From Erythrobacter colymbi (GTDB lineage Bacteria > Pseudomonadota > Alphaproteobacteria > Sphingomonadales > Sphingomonadaceae), in the NCBI RefSeq assembly GCF_002155685.1, contig NZ_MUYK01000004.1, positions 186,001 through 250,000 on the forward strand: DNA of 64,000 nucleotides, read 5' to 3'. Made by a program: the position numbers and the translations under genes. Shown here piece after piece: positions 8,944 to 16,016 of this stretch (positions within the stretch are counted from its first letter, which is position 1; every line of letters starts with the position of its first letter). A model generated the notes under the pieces. It was not told the DNA's origin. It saw only the letters and a program-made list of their open reading frames with translations, and ran no database searches.

Positions 8944-10140
8944 TTACTTCTTCAAGGGTTGCGGGTTGACGGTCTCGCCCGGGTTGAGGAACCCGCCGGC
9001 GCGCAGCACCACCTTCTCCGTGCCATTGAGGCCTTCGGTGATGGCGATGCCCTGCTCGGTCACCGCGCCGGTCTTCACCGCGCGGCGGGTGGCTTTCTTG
9101 TCCGGGCCCACGACATAGACGAAGCTGCCCTTGGCATCGGCCAGCACCGCGCTTTCGGGGAGCACGGTGGCGCTGAAACTGCCGCTGTTGATCCGCGCCG
9201 TGGCAAAGCCGCCGGGACGCAGGCCGGGCGCGAAGCTGAGCGCGATGCGCGCCGTGCCCTGCCGCGTGGTCTGGTCGATCACCGGAGCGATCTGCCACAC
9301 CTGTCCCTGGAAGCTCTGCTCCGAACCGGTCGGCACGATGGTCGCCACGGTGCCGACCGAAAGCTTGGCGAGCTGTTCTTCCGAAAGCCGCGCCAGCATT
9401 TCCATCTCGCCGCCGCTGGCGATGGTGAACAGCGCCGGGCTGCCCGCGCCGACCGTCTGCCCGGGCTCGACCGCGCGGGTCAGCACGTAGCCGGTGGCGG
9501 GCGCGATGATGTTGAGCCGCTGGTTGCGCGCGCGCTGTTCGCCGAGCTGCGCCTGCGCCACCTTGACGCGGGCGACGGCGGCGTCGCGGGTCGCGGTCAG
9601 GCGGTCGACATCGGCCTTCGACACGAAGCCGCGCGCCACCAGTTGCAGCGCACGGTCGAGGTTCGCCTGGGCGAGGTTGGCATCGGCCTTGGCAACCTGG
9701 ATCTGCGCGGCCTGCGCCTCGGCCTGCTGGACCTGCACCGAACGGTCGATCACCGCCAGCACCTGACCCTGCTGCACCCAGTCGCCCGCATCCACGGTGA
9801 CGCGCAGCACCTGCCCGCCTTCACCGACCACGCCGACCGGCATGGGGCGGCGCGCGGCGATCGTGCCGGGGGCCTCGATCACGCCGGAGACCATCGTCTT
9901 GCCCGGGGAAACCACGGTGACCGAGGGGGCCTGCGAATTGTCGTCGGTGACCGCGACGGGCTCCTTGCCCGCCAGCGCGAACCACGCGGCGATGGCGAGC
10001 AGGATCACGAACAGCCCGCCGCCGCCGATCAGCAGCCAGCGCGGGATCGCCGGCGCGGCCAGCCCGCGGGCGCCGGTCAGTTCGGTGCCGACGCCGTCGG
10101 CAGCTTCGGCTCTGATCGTGGTTTCGTAATTCATCGCCAT
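8944..10140 (-). CDS. RND efflux periplasmic adaptor (membrane fusion protein)
   Basis: An adaptor of 396–398 residues linking the RND pump to an outer-membrane channel. A single N-terminal transmembrane anchor (LLIGGGGLFVILLAIAAWFAL, about residues 35–55) is followed by a lipoyl-like half (VTVDAGDWVQQGQVLAVID), an α-hairpin (QAEAQAAQIQVAKADANLA), the second lipoyl half and β-barrel domains. Two in-frame ATGs exist, at 10140 and 10134. The GAGGG site is better spaced (6 bases) from the second, so translation may begin at MNYET. It is first in a two-gene operon with the permease, behind a strong-looking promoter. Confidence 0.93.
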   Translation of the reverse strand: MAMNYETTIRAEAADGVGTELTGARGLAAPAIPRWLLIGGGGLFVILLAIAAWFALAGKEPVAVTDDNSQAPSVTVVSPGKTMVSGVIEAPGTIAARRPMPVGVVGEGGQVLRVTVDAGDWVQQGQVLAVIDRSVQVQQAEAQAAQIQVAKADANLAQANLDRALQLVARGFVSKADVDRLTATRDAAVARVKVAQAQLGEQRARNQRLNIIAPATGYVLTRAVEPGQTVGAGSPALFTIASGGEMEMLARLSEEQLAKLSVGTVATIVPTGSEQSFQGQVWQIAPVIDQTTRQGTARIALSFAPGLRPGGFATARINSGSFSATVLPESAVLADAKGSFVYVVGPDKKATRRAVKTGAVTEQGIAITEGLNGTEKVVLRAGGFLNPGETVNPQPLKK

Positions 10141-10188
10141 TCCCTCGCACGGACCGGCGGCGCGCAGCGCGCTCGTCGACCCGAGAGT

Positions 10189-10217
10189 GTATTATTCGTA
10201 TAAGTCACCAAGTGCAA
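10189..10217 (-). promoter_or_regulatory. σ70-type promoter of the RND efflux operon
   Basis: On the minus strand, TTGCAC (10217–10212) and TAATAC (10194–10189) are separated by exactly 17 bases. They lie about 50 bases upstream of the adaptor start. A near-palindrome with TTAT and ATAA arms (10192–10203) overlaps the -10/spacer and could be a repressor site, but no efflux regulator is encoded nearby. Confidence 0.65.
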
Positions 10218-10314
10218 CGCCTGATAGATTGTCGGGCATTTTCCCGCAATCCGTGCATCGACCGGTGACTTCCCGCCTAGACGAAAGGCGGCGAAGGAAA
10301 TGGCGGGCGGGCCC

Positions 10315-10587
10315 TCAGCGCACCCGGCCGCGCTGGGCCAGATTGACGATGCCGAGCAGGATCACCGCGCCGAGCAGCCCGCCGAGCAGGCCCGAAAAGT
10401 CCGGCGGCCAGGCGCCGATGCTGCCCCCGCCGAACACGAAGGCGAGCAAGCCGTTGCCGATGAACGAGCCGAGGATGCCGACGATGATGTTGGCGATCGT
10501 CCCCATCGAGGCGTCGCGCCGCATCATCACGCTCGCGAGCCAGCCGATCGCGCCGCCCATGATGATGAACCAGATGAATCCCAGCAT
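10315..10587 (-). CDS. GlsB/YeaQ/YmgE family small membrane protein
   Basis: A 90-residue, almost entirely hydrophobic protein of the transglycosylase-associated (GlsB/YeaQ/YmgE) family. The ATG at 10587 is chosen because MLGFIWFIIMGGAIGWLAS is the family N-terminus and an AGGAG lies upstream; an earlier in-frame ATG would add a charged, unconserved leader. Three membrane helices are visible, with the family motif GTIANIIVGILGSFIG in the middle and GLLGGLLGAVILLGI near the end. Members are often stress-induced; their function is unresolved. It sits alone on the minus strand downstream of sciP. Confidence 0.85.
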   Translation of the reverse strand: MLGFIWFIIMGGAIGWLASVMMRRDASMGTIANIIVGILGSFIGNGLLAFVFGGGSIGAWPPDFSGLLGGLLGAVILLGIVNLAQRGRVR

Positions 10588-10657
10588 CCCCCGATCACTC
10601 CTGCCTTGCGGCACGCCGATGCGGCGCGCCTTCGCCGGCACGGTGGCGCGAATCGGC

Positions 10658-10694
10658 GACGGCCCGCAACGCCTTGCGGGCGGAGCGGGCCGTC
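10658..10694 (-). repeat. Perfect 10-bp hairpin downstream of sciP
   Basis: GACGGCCCGC (10658–10667) pairs with GCGGGCCGTC (10685–10694). A nested alternative stem, CCCGCAA/TTGCGGG, lies inside it. It starts about 25 bases after the sciP stop on the minus strand. There is no T-run, so it may be a Rho-assisted terminator or a mRNA 3'-end stabiliser. Confidence 0.5.
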
Positions 10695-10718
10695 AGCGCG
10701 ATGAACCGAGCGGAAAGC

Positions 10719-11018
10719 TCAGTACTTCAGCTGGCGCTCGTAAAGATCGCGGTAGTGCTGGATCTTGGTGACCTGCAGGCCGTGCATCCCCGACCGGTCG
10801 ACCGCACGCTGCCACGAGGCGAACTCCTCGAGCGTGAGGCCATAGCGGGCCAGCGCCTCGTCGAGCGTCAGCAGACCGCCGTTGACGGCAGCCACGACCT
10901 CGGCCTTGCGCCGCACCACCCAGCGCTTCGTGTCGGGAGAAGGCAGGTCGGCAAGGGTCAGCGGCTCGCCGAGCGGGCCGATTACCTGTGCGGGGCGGAT
11001 GTCCTGGTTCTCAATCAT
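10719..11018 (-). CDS. sciP: SciP-type CtrA inhibitor (DUF1153)
   Basis: A 99-residue protein nearly identical over its core to the DUF1153 family (SPDTKRWVVRRKAEVVAAV, then LTLEEFASWQRAVDRSG and LQVTKIQHYR). In Caulobacter SciP binds the master cell-cycle regulator CtrA and blocks its transcription activation in G1. The conserved helix-turn-helix-like middle is intact. The ATG overlaps the stop of the upstream gene (ATGA at 11015–11018), indicating translational coupling. Function is inferred from the family; CtrA itself is not in the window. Confidence 0.88.
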   Translation of the reverse strand: MIENQDIRPAQVIGPLGEPLTLADLPSPDTKRWVVRRKAEVVAAVNGGLLTLDEALARYGLTLEEFASWQRAVDRSGMHGLQVTKIQHYRDLYERQLKY

Positions 11019-11431
11019 TTCGTGTCTCTCGCAACGCCGCGGGGTGCGTCGGATCGGGTTCCTTGCGCAACGTCAGGGCGGTTTGCATCACTGTTGGCAA
11101 CCTTGGCACCCTGACCTTTAGATTGCCCTAAAGCATCAGGGTTAATTTCAGGTTCGCCATCATCGAGAAGAGCGAAGTAACTTGCCGCGGCATCGCCGAA
11201 GCTCGCCGCGACCGCTTCGATCGGGGCCTGCGATTCGGTGCGCAGCAGCAGCCGGAAATCCCGCGCGGCGTTGAGCCGGGCGGTCAGTTCGCTCCATTCC
11301 ATCGCCCGCAGCGCCTCACCGGCGCGGCGCGCGGGACGGGGCGCGAATCGCTCCGCGCCGCCATCGGTCGCAAAACCGCGGGAAGAAGCGTCGGAACGCA
11401 GGGGGAAAGGCTTCGCTTTCTCGAACATCAT
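11015..11431 (-). CDS. Uncharacterised protein upstream of and coupled to sciP
   Basis: A 138-residue soluble protein that I do not recognise. The central part (AMEWSELTARLNAARDFRLLLR then FGDAAASYFALLD) looks folded and helical. The last 50 residues are Gly/Asp/Ser-rich and probably disordered. Two adjacent ATGs (11431 and 11428) follow AGGGGGA; the second has better spacing. It overlaps sciP by 4 bases, so its translation likely feeds ribosomes to sciP and a cell-cycle role by association is conceivable. It is transcribed divergently from mnmA. Confidence 0.65.
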   Translation of the reverse strand: MMFEKAKPFPLRSDASSRGFATDGGAERFAPRPARRAGEALRAMEWSELTARLNAARDFRLLLRTESQAPIEAVAASFGDAAASYFALLDDGEPEINPDALGQSKGQGAKVANSDANRPDVAQGTRSDAPRGVARDTK

Positions 11432-11462
11432 TCCCCCTGATACCGGGAGTGCGTCAAAATCC

Positions 11463-11481
11463 GGTAAAGCCGCAATTTACC
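11463..11481. promoter_or_regulatory. Inverted repeat in the sciP-operon/mnmA divergent region
   Basis: GGTAAA (11463–11468), seven bases, then TTTACC (11476–11481): a 19-bp perfect inverted repeat about 32 bases before the start of the sciP-linked gene and about 100 before mnmA. Its symmetry and spacing suit a dimeric regulator. No clear promoter hexamers can be tied to it. Confidence 0.35.
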
Positions 11482-11578
11482 CACGCTTAGGAATAGTCCG
11501 GTCGTGGCGGGCAAGGCGGGAGGCGCGCGGCCCCCACTGGCGAGGCAGGCAAAGCATCGCTATATGCGCGCACGCTCC

Positions 11579-12748
11579 ATGACCGCCCCCGCTCTCCTCG
11601 ACACCGGCCTGATGGCCCCGGAAGATGCCGCCGCGCTGTTCGATCTGCCGCGTGCGGCCTCGGCGTGCCGCATCGTCGTGGCCATGAGCGGCGGGGTCGA
11701 TTCCTCGGTGGTTGCCGCCCTCGCCCATGCCAGTGGGGCCGAGGTGATCGGCATCACGCTCCAGCTTTACGATTACGGCGCGGCGACCGGGCGCAAGGGC
11801 GCGTGCTGCGCGGGCGACGACATCCGCGACGCGCGCGCCGTGGCCGACCGGCTGGGCATAGCGCATTATGTCTTCGACCATGAAAGCGCCTTCCGCGAAG
11901 AGGTGGTCGAACAGTTCGCCGACGAGTATCTCGCCGGGCGCACCCCCGTCCCCTGCATCCGCTGCAATATGGGGCCCAAGTTCACCGACCTGTTCCGCAT
12001 GGCGCGCGAGCTGGGTGCGGATTGCCTTGCGACGGGGCATTATGTCCGCCGGGTCATGGGCGAGGCCGGGGTCGAGCTCCACCGCGCCTTCGATGCGGCG
12101 CGCGACCAGTCCTACTTCCTTTATGGCACCACCGAGGCGCAGCTCGAATATCTGCGCTTTCCGCTGGGCGGGATGCCCAAGCCGCAGGTGCGCGCCCTCG
12201 CCGAGGCGGCGGGCTTGCGGAACGCGGCCAAGCCCGATTCGCAGGACATCTGCTTCGTGCCCGATGGCAATTACGCCAAGATCGTTACCAAGGTGCGGCC
12301 CGAGGGCGCGGCGCCGGGCAACATCGTTCACGCCGCGACCGGCGCGGTGCTGGGCGCCCACAAGGGCATCGTCCATTTTACCGTCGGACAGAGGAAGGGC
12401 CTCGAAATCGGCGGCCAGCCGGAGCCGCTCTATGTGATAGGCCTCGATGCGCCCTCGAAGGAGGTGCGGGTCGGTCCGAAGCGGATGCTGGCGGTCAGCG
12501 CCGCGCGGGTGACCGAGACCAACCGCATCGGCCCGCTGCCGGACGAACCCCTGACCGCGAAGGTCCGGAGCCTGGCGCGGCCCGTGCCGGTGGTGCTGGA
12601 AGGCGCTCTGGGCGACGGCGCGGCGGTGACGATCCGCTTCGCCGATCCCGAATTCGGCGTCGCCCCCGGGCAGGCGGCGGTGATCTATGCCGGGGACCGC
12701 GTGGTCGGCGGCGGATGGATCGATTCGACCGAGAAGGTCAGCGCCTAG
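11579..12748 (+). CDS. mnmA: tRNA-specific 2-thiouridylase MnmA
   Basis: A 389-residue enzyme that, with ATP and a sulfur relay, thiolates U34 of tRNA-Lys, -Glu and -Gln. The PP-loop is visible ([16 protein letters not shown], residues ~39–54). The two catalytic cysteines lie in [11 protein letters not shown] and [10 protein letters not shown]. The C-terminal RNA-binding β-barrel domain is complete. I chose the ATG at 11579 ([12 protein letters not shown]) because earlier in-frame ATGs add a basic, low-complexity leader. No clear Shine–Dalgarno sequence precedes either start, so a leaderless or short-leader mRNA is possible. Confidence 0.95.
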   Translation: MTAPALLDTGLMAPEDAAALFDLPRAASACRIVVAMSGGVDSSVVAALAHASGAEVIGITLQLYDYGAATGRKGACCAGDDIRDARAVADRLGIAHYVFDHESAFREEVVEQFADEYLAGRTPVPCIRCNMGPKFTDLFRMARELGADCLATGHYVRRVMGEAGVELHRAFDAARDQSYFLYGTTEAQLEYLRFPLGGMPKPQVRALAEAAGLRNAAKPDSQDICFVPDGNYAKIVTKVRPEGAAPGNIVHAATGAVLGAHKGIVHFTVGQRKGLEIGGQPEPLYVIGLDAPSKEVRVGPKRMLAVSAARVTETNRIGPLPDEPLTAKVRSLARPVPVVLEGALGDGAAVTIRFADPEFGVAPGQAAVIYAGDRVVGGGWIDSTEKVSA

Positions 12749-12849
12749 TCCGCGTTGCGGCCACTTCAACGGCGCTCGCAGGCCGTCAGACCCCTGTCAG
12801 CGCGGTCCAGACCCCCGTCAGCCCCCCACTCGCCGGCGCTTGCCAGCGC

Positions 12850-12865
12850 TGTTTCACGTGAAACA
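12850..12865. other. parS site (ParB-binding palindrome) 1
   Basis: TGTTTCACGTGAAACA, a perfect 16-bp palindrome matching the conserved bacterial parS consensus recognised by ParB for chromosome segregation. It lies in the intergenic space after mnmA. Together with the identical site at 29429 it points to an origin-proximal chromosome position. Confidence 0.93.
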
Positions 12866-12882
12866 TCGCCGTCGGGGCGTGG

Positions 12883-13242
12883 TCACCCCTCCCACGGCTC
12901 CAGCACGCAGCCATAGCCCTCGCGGTATGTCGCAGTGGCGCTGGCGACCAGCGGGAAGCGGGCGGTGACGCTCCTGGTCTCGTCATCATCGACCAGCGTC
13001 ACCAGCTCCATTCCGGCGAGCTTGTCCTTGGCACAATCCTCGAGGCTGCGGCCCGCGACATAGCGGCACGAGCAGCCCACGCGCGCCGAATAGGCCGAGG
13101 CGATGCTGCCGTAGCCGTTGATTTCGCTGCGGAAAGCCAGCGCCGTTCCCCCCACCGCCAGCGCGATGATCGCCAGCGCCCACAGCCCCCAGCGCTTGCG
13201 CGGTCCGGTGCGTGCAGGTGCGGGTGAATTCGCCATTGCCAA
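12883..13242 (-). CDS. Small membrane-anchored, cysteine-containing protein, function unknown
   Basis: A 119-residue protein with a basic N-terminus and one transmembrane helix (WGLWALAIIALAVGGTALAF, residues ~18–37). The outside domain has four cysteines (in VGCSCRY, EDCAKDK and GYGCVLEPW) that could form two disulfides. It is transcribed divergently from the serine hydrolase lipoprotein 29 bases away, so a shared promoter region and related envelope role are possible. An internal start at 13236 would shorten it by two residues. I do not recognise the family. Confidence 0.65.
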   Translation of the reverse strand: MAMANSPAPARTGPRKRWGLWALAIIALAVGGTALAFRSEINGYGSIASAYSARVGCSCRYVAGRSLEDCAKDKLAGMELVTLVDDDETRSVTARFPLVASATATYREGYGCVLEPWEG

Positions 13243-13271
13243 GCCTTCGTGCTTCGGGGAATGAGGGCGCG

Positions 13272-14411
13272 ATGACCCTCGATGCCGCCGTCCTTAACCG
13301 CGCGATTTGCCTCGCGCCAGTCCTGCTGCTGCTCGCAAGCTGCGACGGTGCGCCTGTAGGCGATCCCCCGCTGACCGAGGCGGCCAAGGCCGCCGTGACC
13401 AACAACGCCGGCGCGCCGAAGGACCAGCTCGCCCGCCAGATCGACGATCTTTTCACCAAGCCCGGCCTCGGCGAAACCCGCGCTGTGGTGGTGATGGCAA
13501 ACGGCAAGATCGCCGCCGAGCGCTATGGCCCGGGCTACACCAAGGACACCCGCTTCATCAGCTGGTCGATGGCCAAGACCGTGACCGGCGTGCTGATCGG
13601 GATGCTGGTCTCGGACGGCCTCCTCGCGCTCGATGCCCCCGCCCCCGTCCCCCAGTGGCAGCGCCCCGGCGACCCGCGCGGCGAGATCACGCTCCGCCAC
13701 CTGCTCCAGATGCGAAGCGGCCTCAGGCACACCGAGGCGGGCGATCCGCCCTATGAATCGAGCGAAGTCAGGATGTTGTTCCTCGACGGGCGCGACAACA
13801 TGGCCAAGTGGGCCGAGGAGCAGCCGCTCGAGGCCGAGCCCGGCAAGCTGTGGGAATACTCCTCCAACACCAGCGTCATCCTCGCCGATATCGCCGCCCG
13901 CGCTCTGACCACCAGCGACAAGCCCGAGGCGCGGCGCAAGGCGGTGGCGGACTATCTCCACCAGCGCCTGTTCGCCCCGCTCGGCATGACCAGCATGGTG
14001 CCCGAATTCGACGCCTCGGGCACGCTCATCGGCGGGAGCCTGATGCATGCCACCGCGCGCGACTGGGCGAAGTTCGGCGAATTCCTGCGCCGCAAGGGTG
14101 CGGCTCCCGGGGGCGAGCAGCTCGTGCCCCAGCGCTGGGTCGAGGCGATGGTGACGCCCTCCCCCGTCAGCCCCCAATACGGCTTCCAGATCTGGCTCAA
14201 CCGCCCGGTAGGCAAGGACGCCGAGAGCCCGCTCTTCCCCGACCGCGCGCCGCATTCGATGTTCAGCCTGATCGGGCACATGGGCCAATATGTGATGGTC
14301 TCGCCCAGTCAGCGGGTGACGCTGGTGCGCCTCGGCCACTCCGACGCGCCGGAGCGCAAGGCGATGCTCCAGCAGGCGGCGGATGTGCTGGAGCTTTATC
14401 CGGTAAGGTAG
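13272..14411 (+). CDS. Serine hydrolase lipoprotein (beta-lactamase/NylB-like family)
   Basis: A 379-residue protein with a lipoprotein signal (lipobox LLASC, acylated Cys24) and a beta-lactamase-fold domain. The nucleophile motif SMAK is at residues 99–102 (SWSMAKTVTG). The tyrosine motif WEYSSNTS is near 194–201, the form seen in esterases and 6-aminohexanoate-dimer hydrolases rather than true class C beta-lactamases. A third motif region follows around SLMHATARDWAKFGEF. The start at 13272 is chosen for the signal peptide. It is probably an esterase, amidase or D-aminopeptidase at the envelope; antibiotic hydrolysis is not implied. Its 3' end overlaps the convergent PhzF-family gene by 16 bases. 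Confidence 0.82.
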   Translation: MTLDAAVLNRAICLAPVLLLLASCDGAPVGDPPLTEAAKAAVTNNAGAPKDQLARQIDDLFTKPGLGETRAVVVMANGKIAAERYGPGYTKDTRFISWSMAKTVTGVLIGMLVSDGLLALDAPAPVPQWQRPGDPRGEITLRHLLQMRSGLRHTEAGDPPYESSEVRMLFLDGRDNMAKWAEEQPLEAEPGKLWEYSSNTSVILADIAARALTTSDKPEARRKAVADYLHQRLFAPLGMTSMVPEFDASGTLIGGSLMHATARDWAKFGEFLRRKGAAPGGEQLVPQRWVEAMVTPSPVSPQYGFQIWLNRPVGKDAESPLFPDRAPHSMFSLIGHMGQYVMVSPSQRVTLVRLGHSDAPERKAMLQQAADVLELYPVR

Positions 14412-15211
14412 AACGTCCCTTCCACCACCGTCACGCAGGGCCCGCCGAGCCATGCGCGGTCTCCCTCGAGCCGCAGCGCCAGATCGCCGCCGCGCTGGCT
14501 TGCCTGGTGGGCGCGCAGATTGTTGCGGCCCAGCCGCTCGACCCAGAACGGGGTCAGCAGCGAGTGAGCCGAGCCGGTGACCGAGTCCTCGTCGACCCCG
14601 CCGCCCGGCACGAACACCCGGCTGACGCAGTCATAGCCCGAGCCCGGACCGCCCGGGGCGGTGGCGATGAACTGGTCGTTGCCGAGCGCGCCCAGGGCCC
14701 GGATCTGCGGATCGAGCGCGCGCACCTCGGCCTCGGTCGCGTAGAGGAAGATATGGTAGCGGATCTCCGCTCCCTGCGGGCGGTAGATCGCGATCGGATT
14801 GCCGCCCATCAGCGGCGCGGCGACATCGCTCGATCCGGGCGCGGTCCGCAGTGCAGGGAGGCCAACCTCATAGCCCGCCCCGTCGCGCCGCACCTCGAGA
14901 ATGCCCGCCTTGCGCGTGCGGAACGTCACCCGCTCGCCCCCGTCGCGCTGGAGCAGAATATGCCCGCTCGCCAGCGTCGCGTGGCCGCACAGCGCGATTT
15001 CATAGGTGGGGGTGCACCAGCGCAGCTCCCAATCCGCCTCGCCTGTGGCATCGCGCACCACGAAGGCGGTTTCGGCGAAGTTGTTCTCGCCCCCGATCTT
15101 CACCAGCACATCATCGGGGAGCCATTCGTCGAGCACCATCACTGCCGCCTGGTTCCCGCCGAAGGGGCGCGCGGCGAAGGCGTCGACGTGCCAGTAGGGG
15201 ATCGTCTGCAT
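14396..15211 (-). CDS. PhzF-family isomerase/epimerase-like protein
   Basis: A 271-residue PhzF-fold protein. The N-terminal motifs WHVDAFAARPFGGNQAAV and NNFAETAFVV (with the conserved active-site Glu) and the mirrored second half (FVPGGGVDEDSVTGSAHSLL) identify the family, which includes phenazine isomerase PhzF and many uncharacterised isomerases. No phenazine genes are nearby, so a phenazine role is unlikely. The ATG at 15211 gives the canonical N-terminus. It lies 8 bases downstream of pdxH on the same strand and is likely co-transcribed with it. Confidence 0.85.
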   Translation of the reverse strand: MQTIPYWHVDAFAARPFGGNQAAVMVLDEWLPDDVLVKIGGENNFAETAFVVRDATGEADWELRWCTPTYEIALCGHATLASGHILLQRDGGERVTFRTRKAGILEVRRDGAGYEVGLPALRTAPGSSDVAAPLMGGNPIAIYRPQGAEIRYHIFLYATEAEVRALDPQIRALGALGNDQFIATAPGGPGSGYDCVSRVFVPGGGVDEDSVTGSAHSLLTPFWVERLGRNNLRAHQASQRGGDLALRLEGDRAWLGGPCVTVVEGTFYLTG

Positions 15212-15219
15212 GATGGGCC

Positions 15220-15876
15220 TCAGGGATAAAGGAGCGTGTCGGACCACGGGCCATCCGCGCTTTCGCGGAGGAACTCGCGGCGGTCGTGCAGGCGATTGTC
15301 GCGGTCGATCCAGAACTCGATCCGGCGCGGCGAGAGCGTGAAGCCGGTCCAGTGCGGCGGCCGCGGCACCTTCCCCTCGGCCTCGTGCGCGGCCCAGATT
15401 TCCTGCACGCGGGTCAGGTAGGTCTGCCGCTCGGGCAGGGGGCGCGACTGGTCGCTGGCCGCGCTGCCGACCTGGCTCTTGTAGGGGCGCGAGTGGAAAT
15501 AGGCGTCGGCGCGCTCGGGGCTGACCTCGGTCAGCGGGCCCTCGATGCGGATCTGGCGGCGCAGGCTCTTCCAGTGGAACAGCAGCGCGGCCTGCATGTT
15601 GGCGCGGATCTGCCCGCCTTTCCGGCTCTCGGCATTGGTGAAGAAGGTGAACCCGCCGCCGGCGATCTCCCCTTTGCCGTGGCCCTTCAGCAGCACCATC
15701 CGCACCGAGGGCGCGCCCTCCGGCGTCGCGGTGGCGAGCGCCATCGCGTTGGGATCGTTCTGCTCGCCCACCTGCGCGGCGGCGAACCACTCCTCGAACA
15801 GCACGAAGGGATCGGCCCCGGCGGGCAGAACGCTGTCGGCCAGCTGGGCATCGTCGAGGGGAACGGGATCGGACAT
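15220..15876 (-). CDS. pdxH: Pyridoxamine 5'-phosphate oxidase
   Basis: A 218-residue FMN enzyme that oxidises PNP or PMP to the cofactor pyridoxal 5'-phosphate. FMN and substrate-binding segments are visible: VRMVLLKGHGKGE, HWKSLRRQIRIEGPL, HSRPYKSQVGSAASDQS and the C-terminal WTGFTLSPRRIEFW. The start at 15876 is chosen for its AAGGATTCTCCCG leader and normal length; the upstream in-frame extension is not conserved-looking. The PhzF-like gene follows. pdxH is divergent from the DnaJ-like gene. Confidence 0.95.
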   Translation of the reverse strand: MSDPVPLDDAQLADSVLPAGADPFVLFEEWFAAAQVGEQNDPNAMALATATPEGAPSVRMVLLKGHGKGEIAGGGFTFFTNAESRKGGQIRANMQAALLFHWKSLRRQIRIEGPLTEVSPERADAYFHSRPYKSQVGSAASDQSRPLPERQTYLTRVQEIWAAHEAEGKVPRPPHWTGFTLSPRRIEFWIDRDNRLHDRREFLRESADGPWSDTLLYP

Positions 15877-15980
15877 CGGGAGAATCCTTGGATGATCAGG
15901 GCTTGGCTCATAGATACGCGCGCCGCGCCGCGAAAGGCGCAAGTGGTTAACTTTGGATATATGGCCCGCAAGGTCGGCGC

Positions 15981-16009
15981 TTGCGCAAGGCGACTGTCTC
16001 ACCTAGCTA
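15981..16009 (+). promoter_or_regulatory. Promoter for the dnaJ-like–yihY–fabI–epimerase operon, probably giving a leaderless mRNA
   Basis: TTGCGC (15981–15986), a 17-base spacer, then TAGCTA (16004–16009). The ATG of the dnaJ-like gene is at 16017, where a transcript from this promoter would be expected to begin. No Shine–Dalgarno sequence is present in the 15 bases before the ATG. Confidence 0.5.
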
Positions 16010-16016
16010 ACTCACC

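Noticed and set aside
5347-10203. A 1618-codon open frame on the plus strand opposite the RND operon
   Set aside because: It mirrors the RND permease and adaptor genes and is His/Arg/Asp-rich low-complexity sequence. The minus-strand proteins explain the region fully.
13272-14411. A class C beta-lactamase conferring antibiotic resistance
   Set aside because: The SxxK motif is present, but the tyrosine motif is of the esterase/NylB type, and the protein is a lipoprotein in a core-genome setting.
14396-15211. A phenazine biosynthesis gene
   Set aside because: The protein has the PhzF fold, but no other phz genes are near; most family members act elsewhere.
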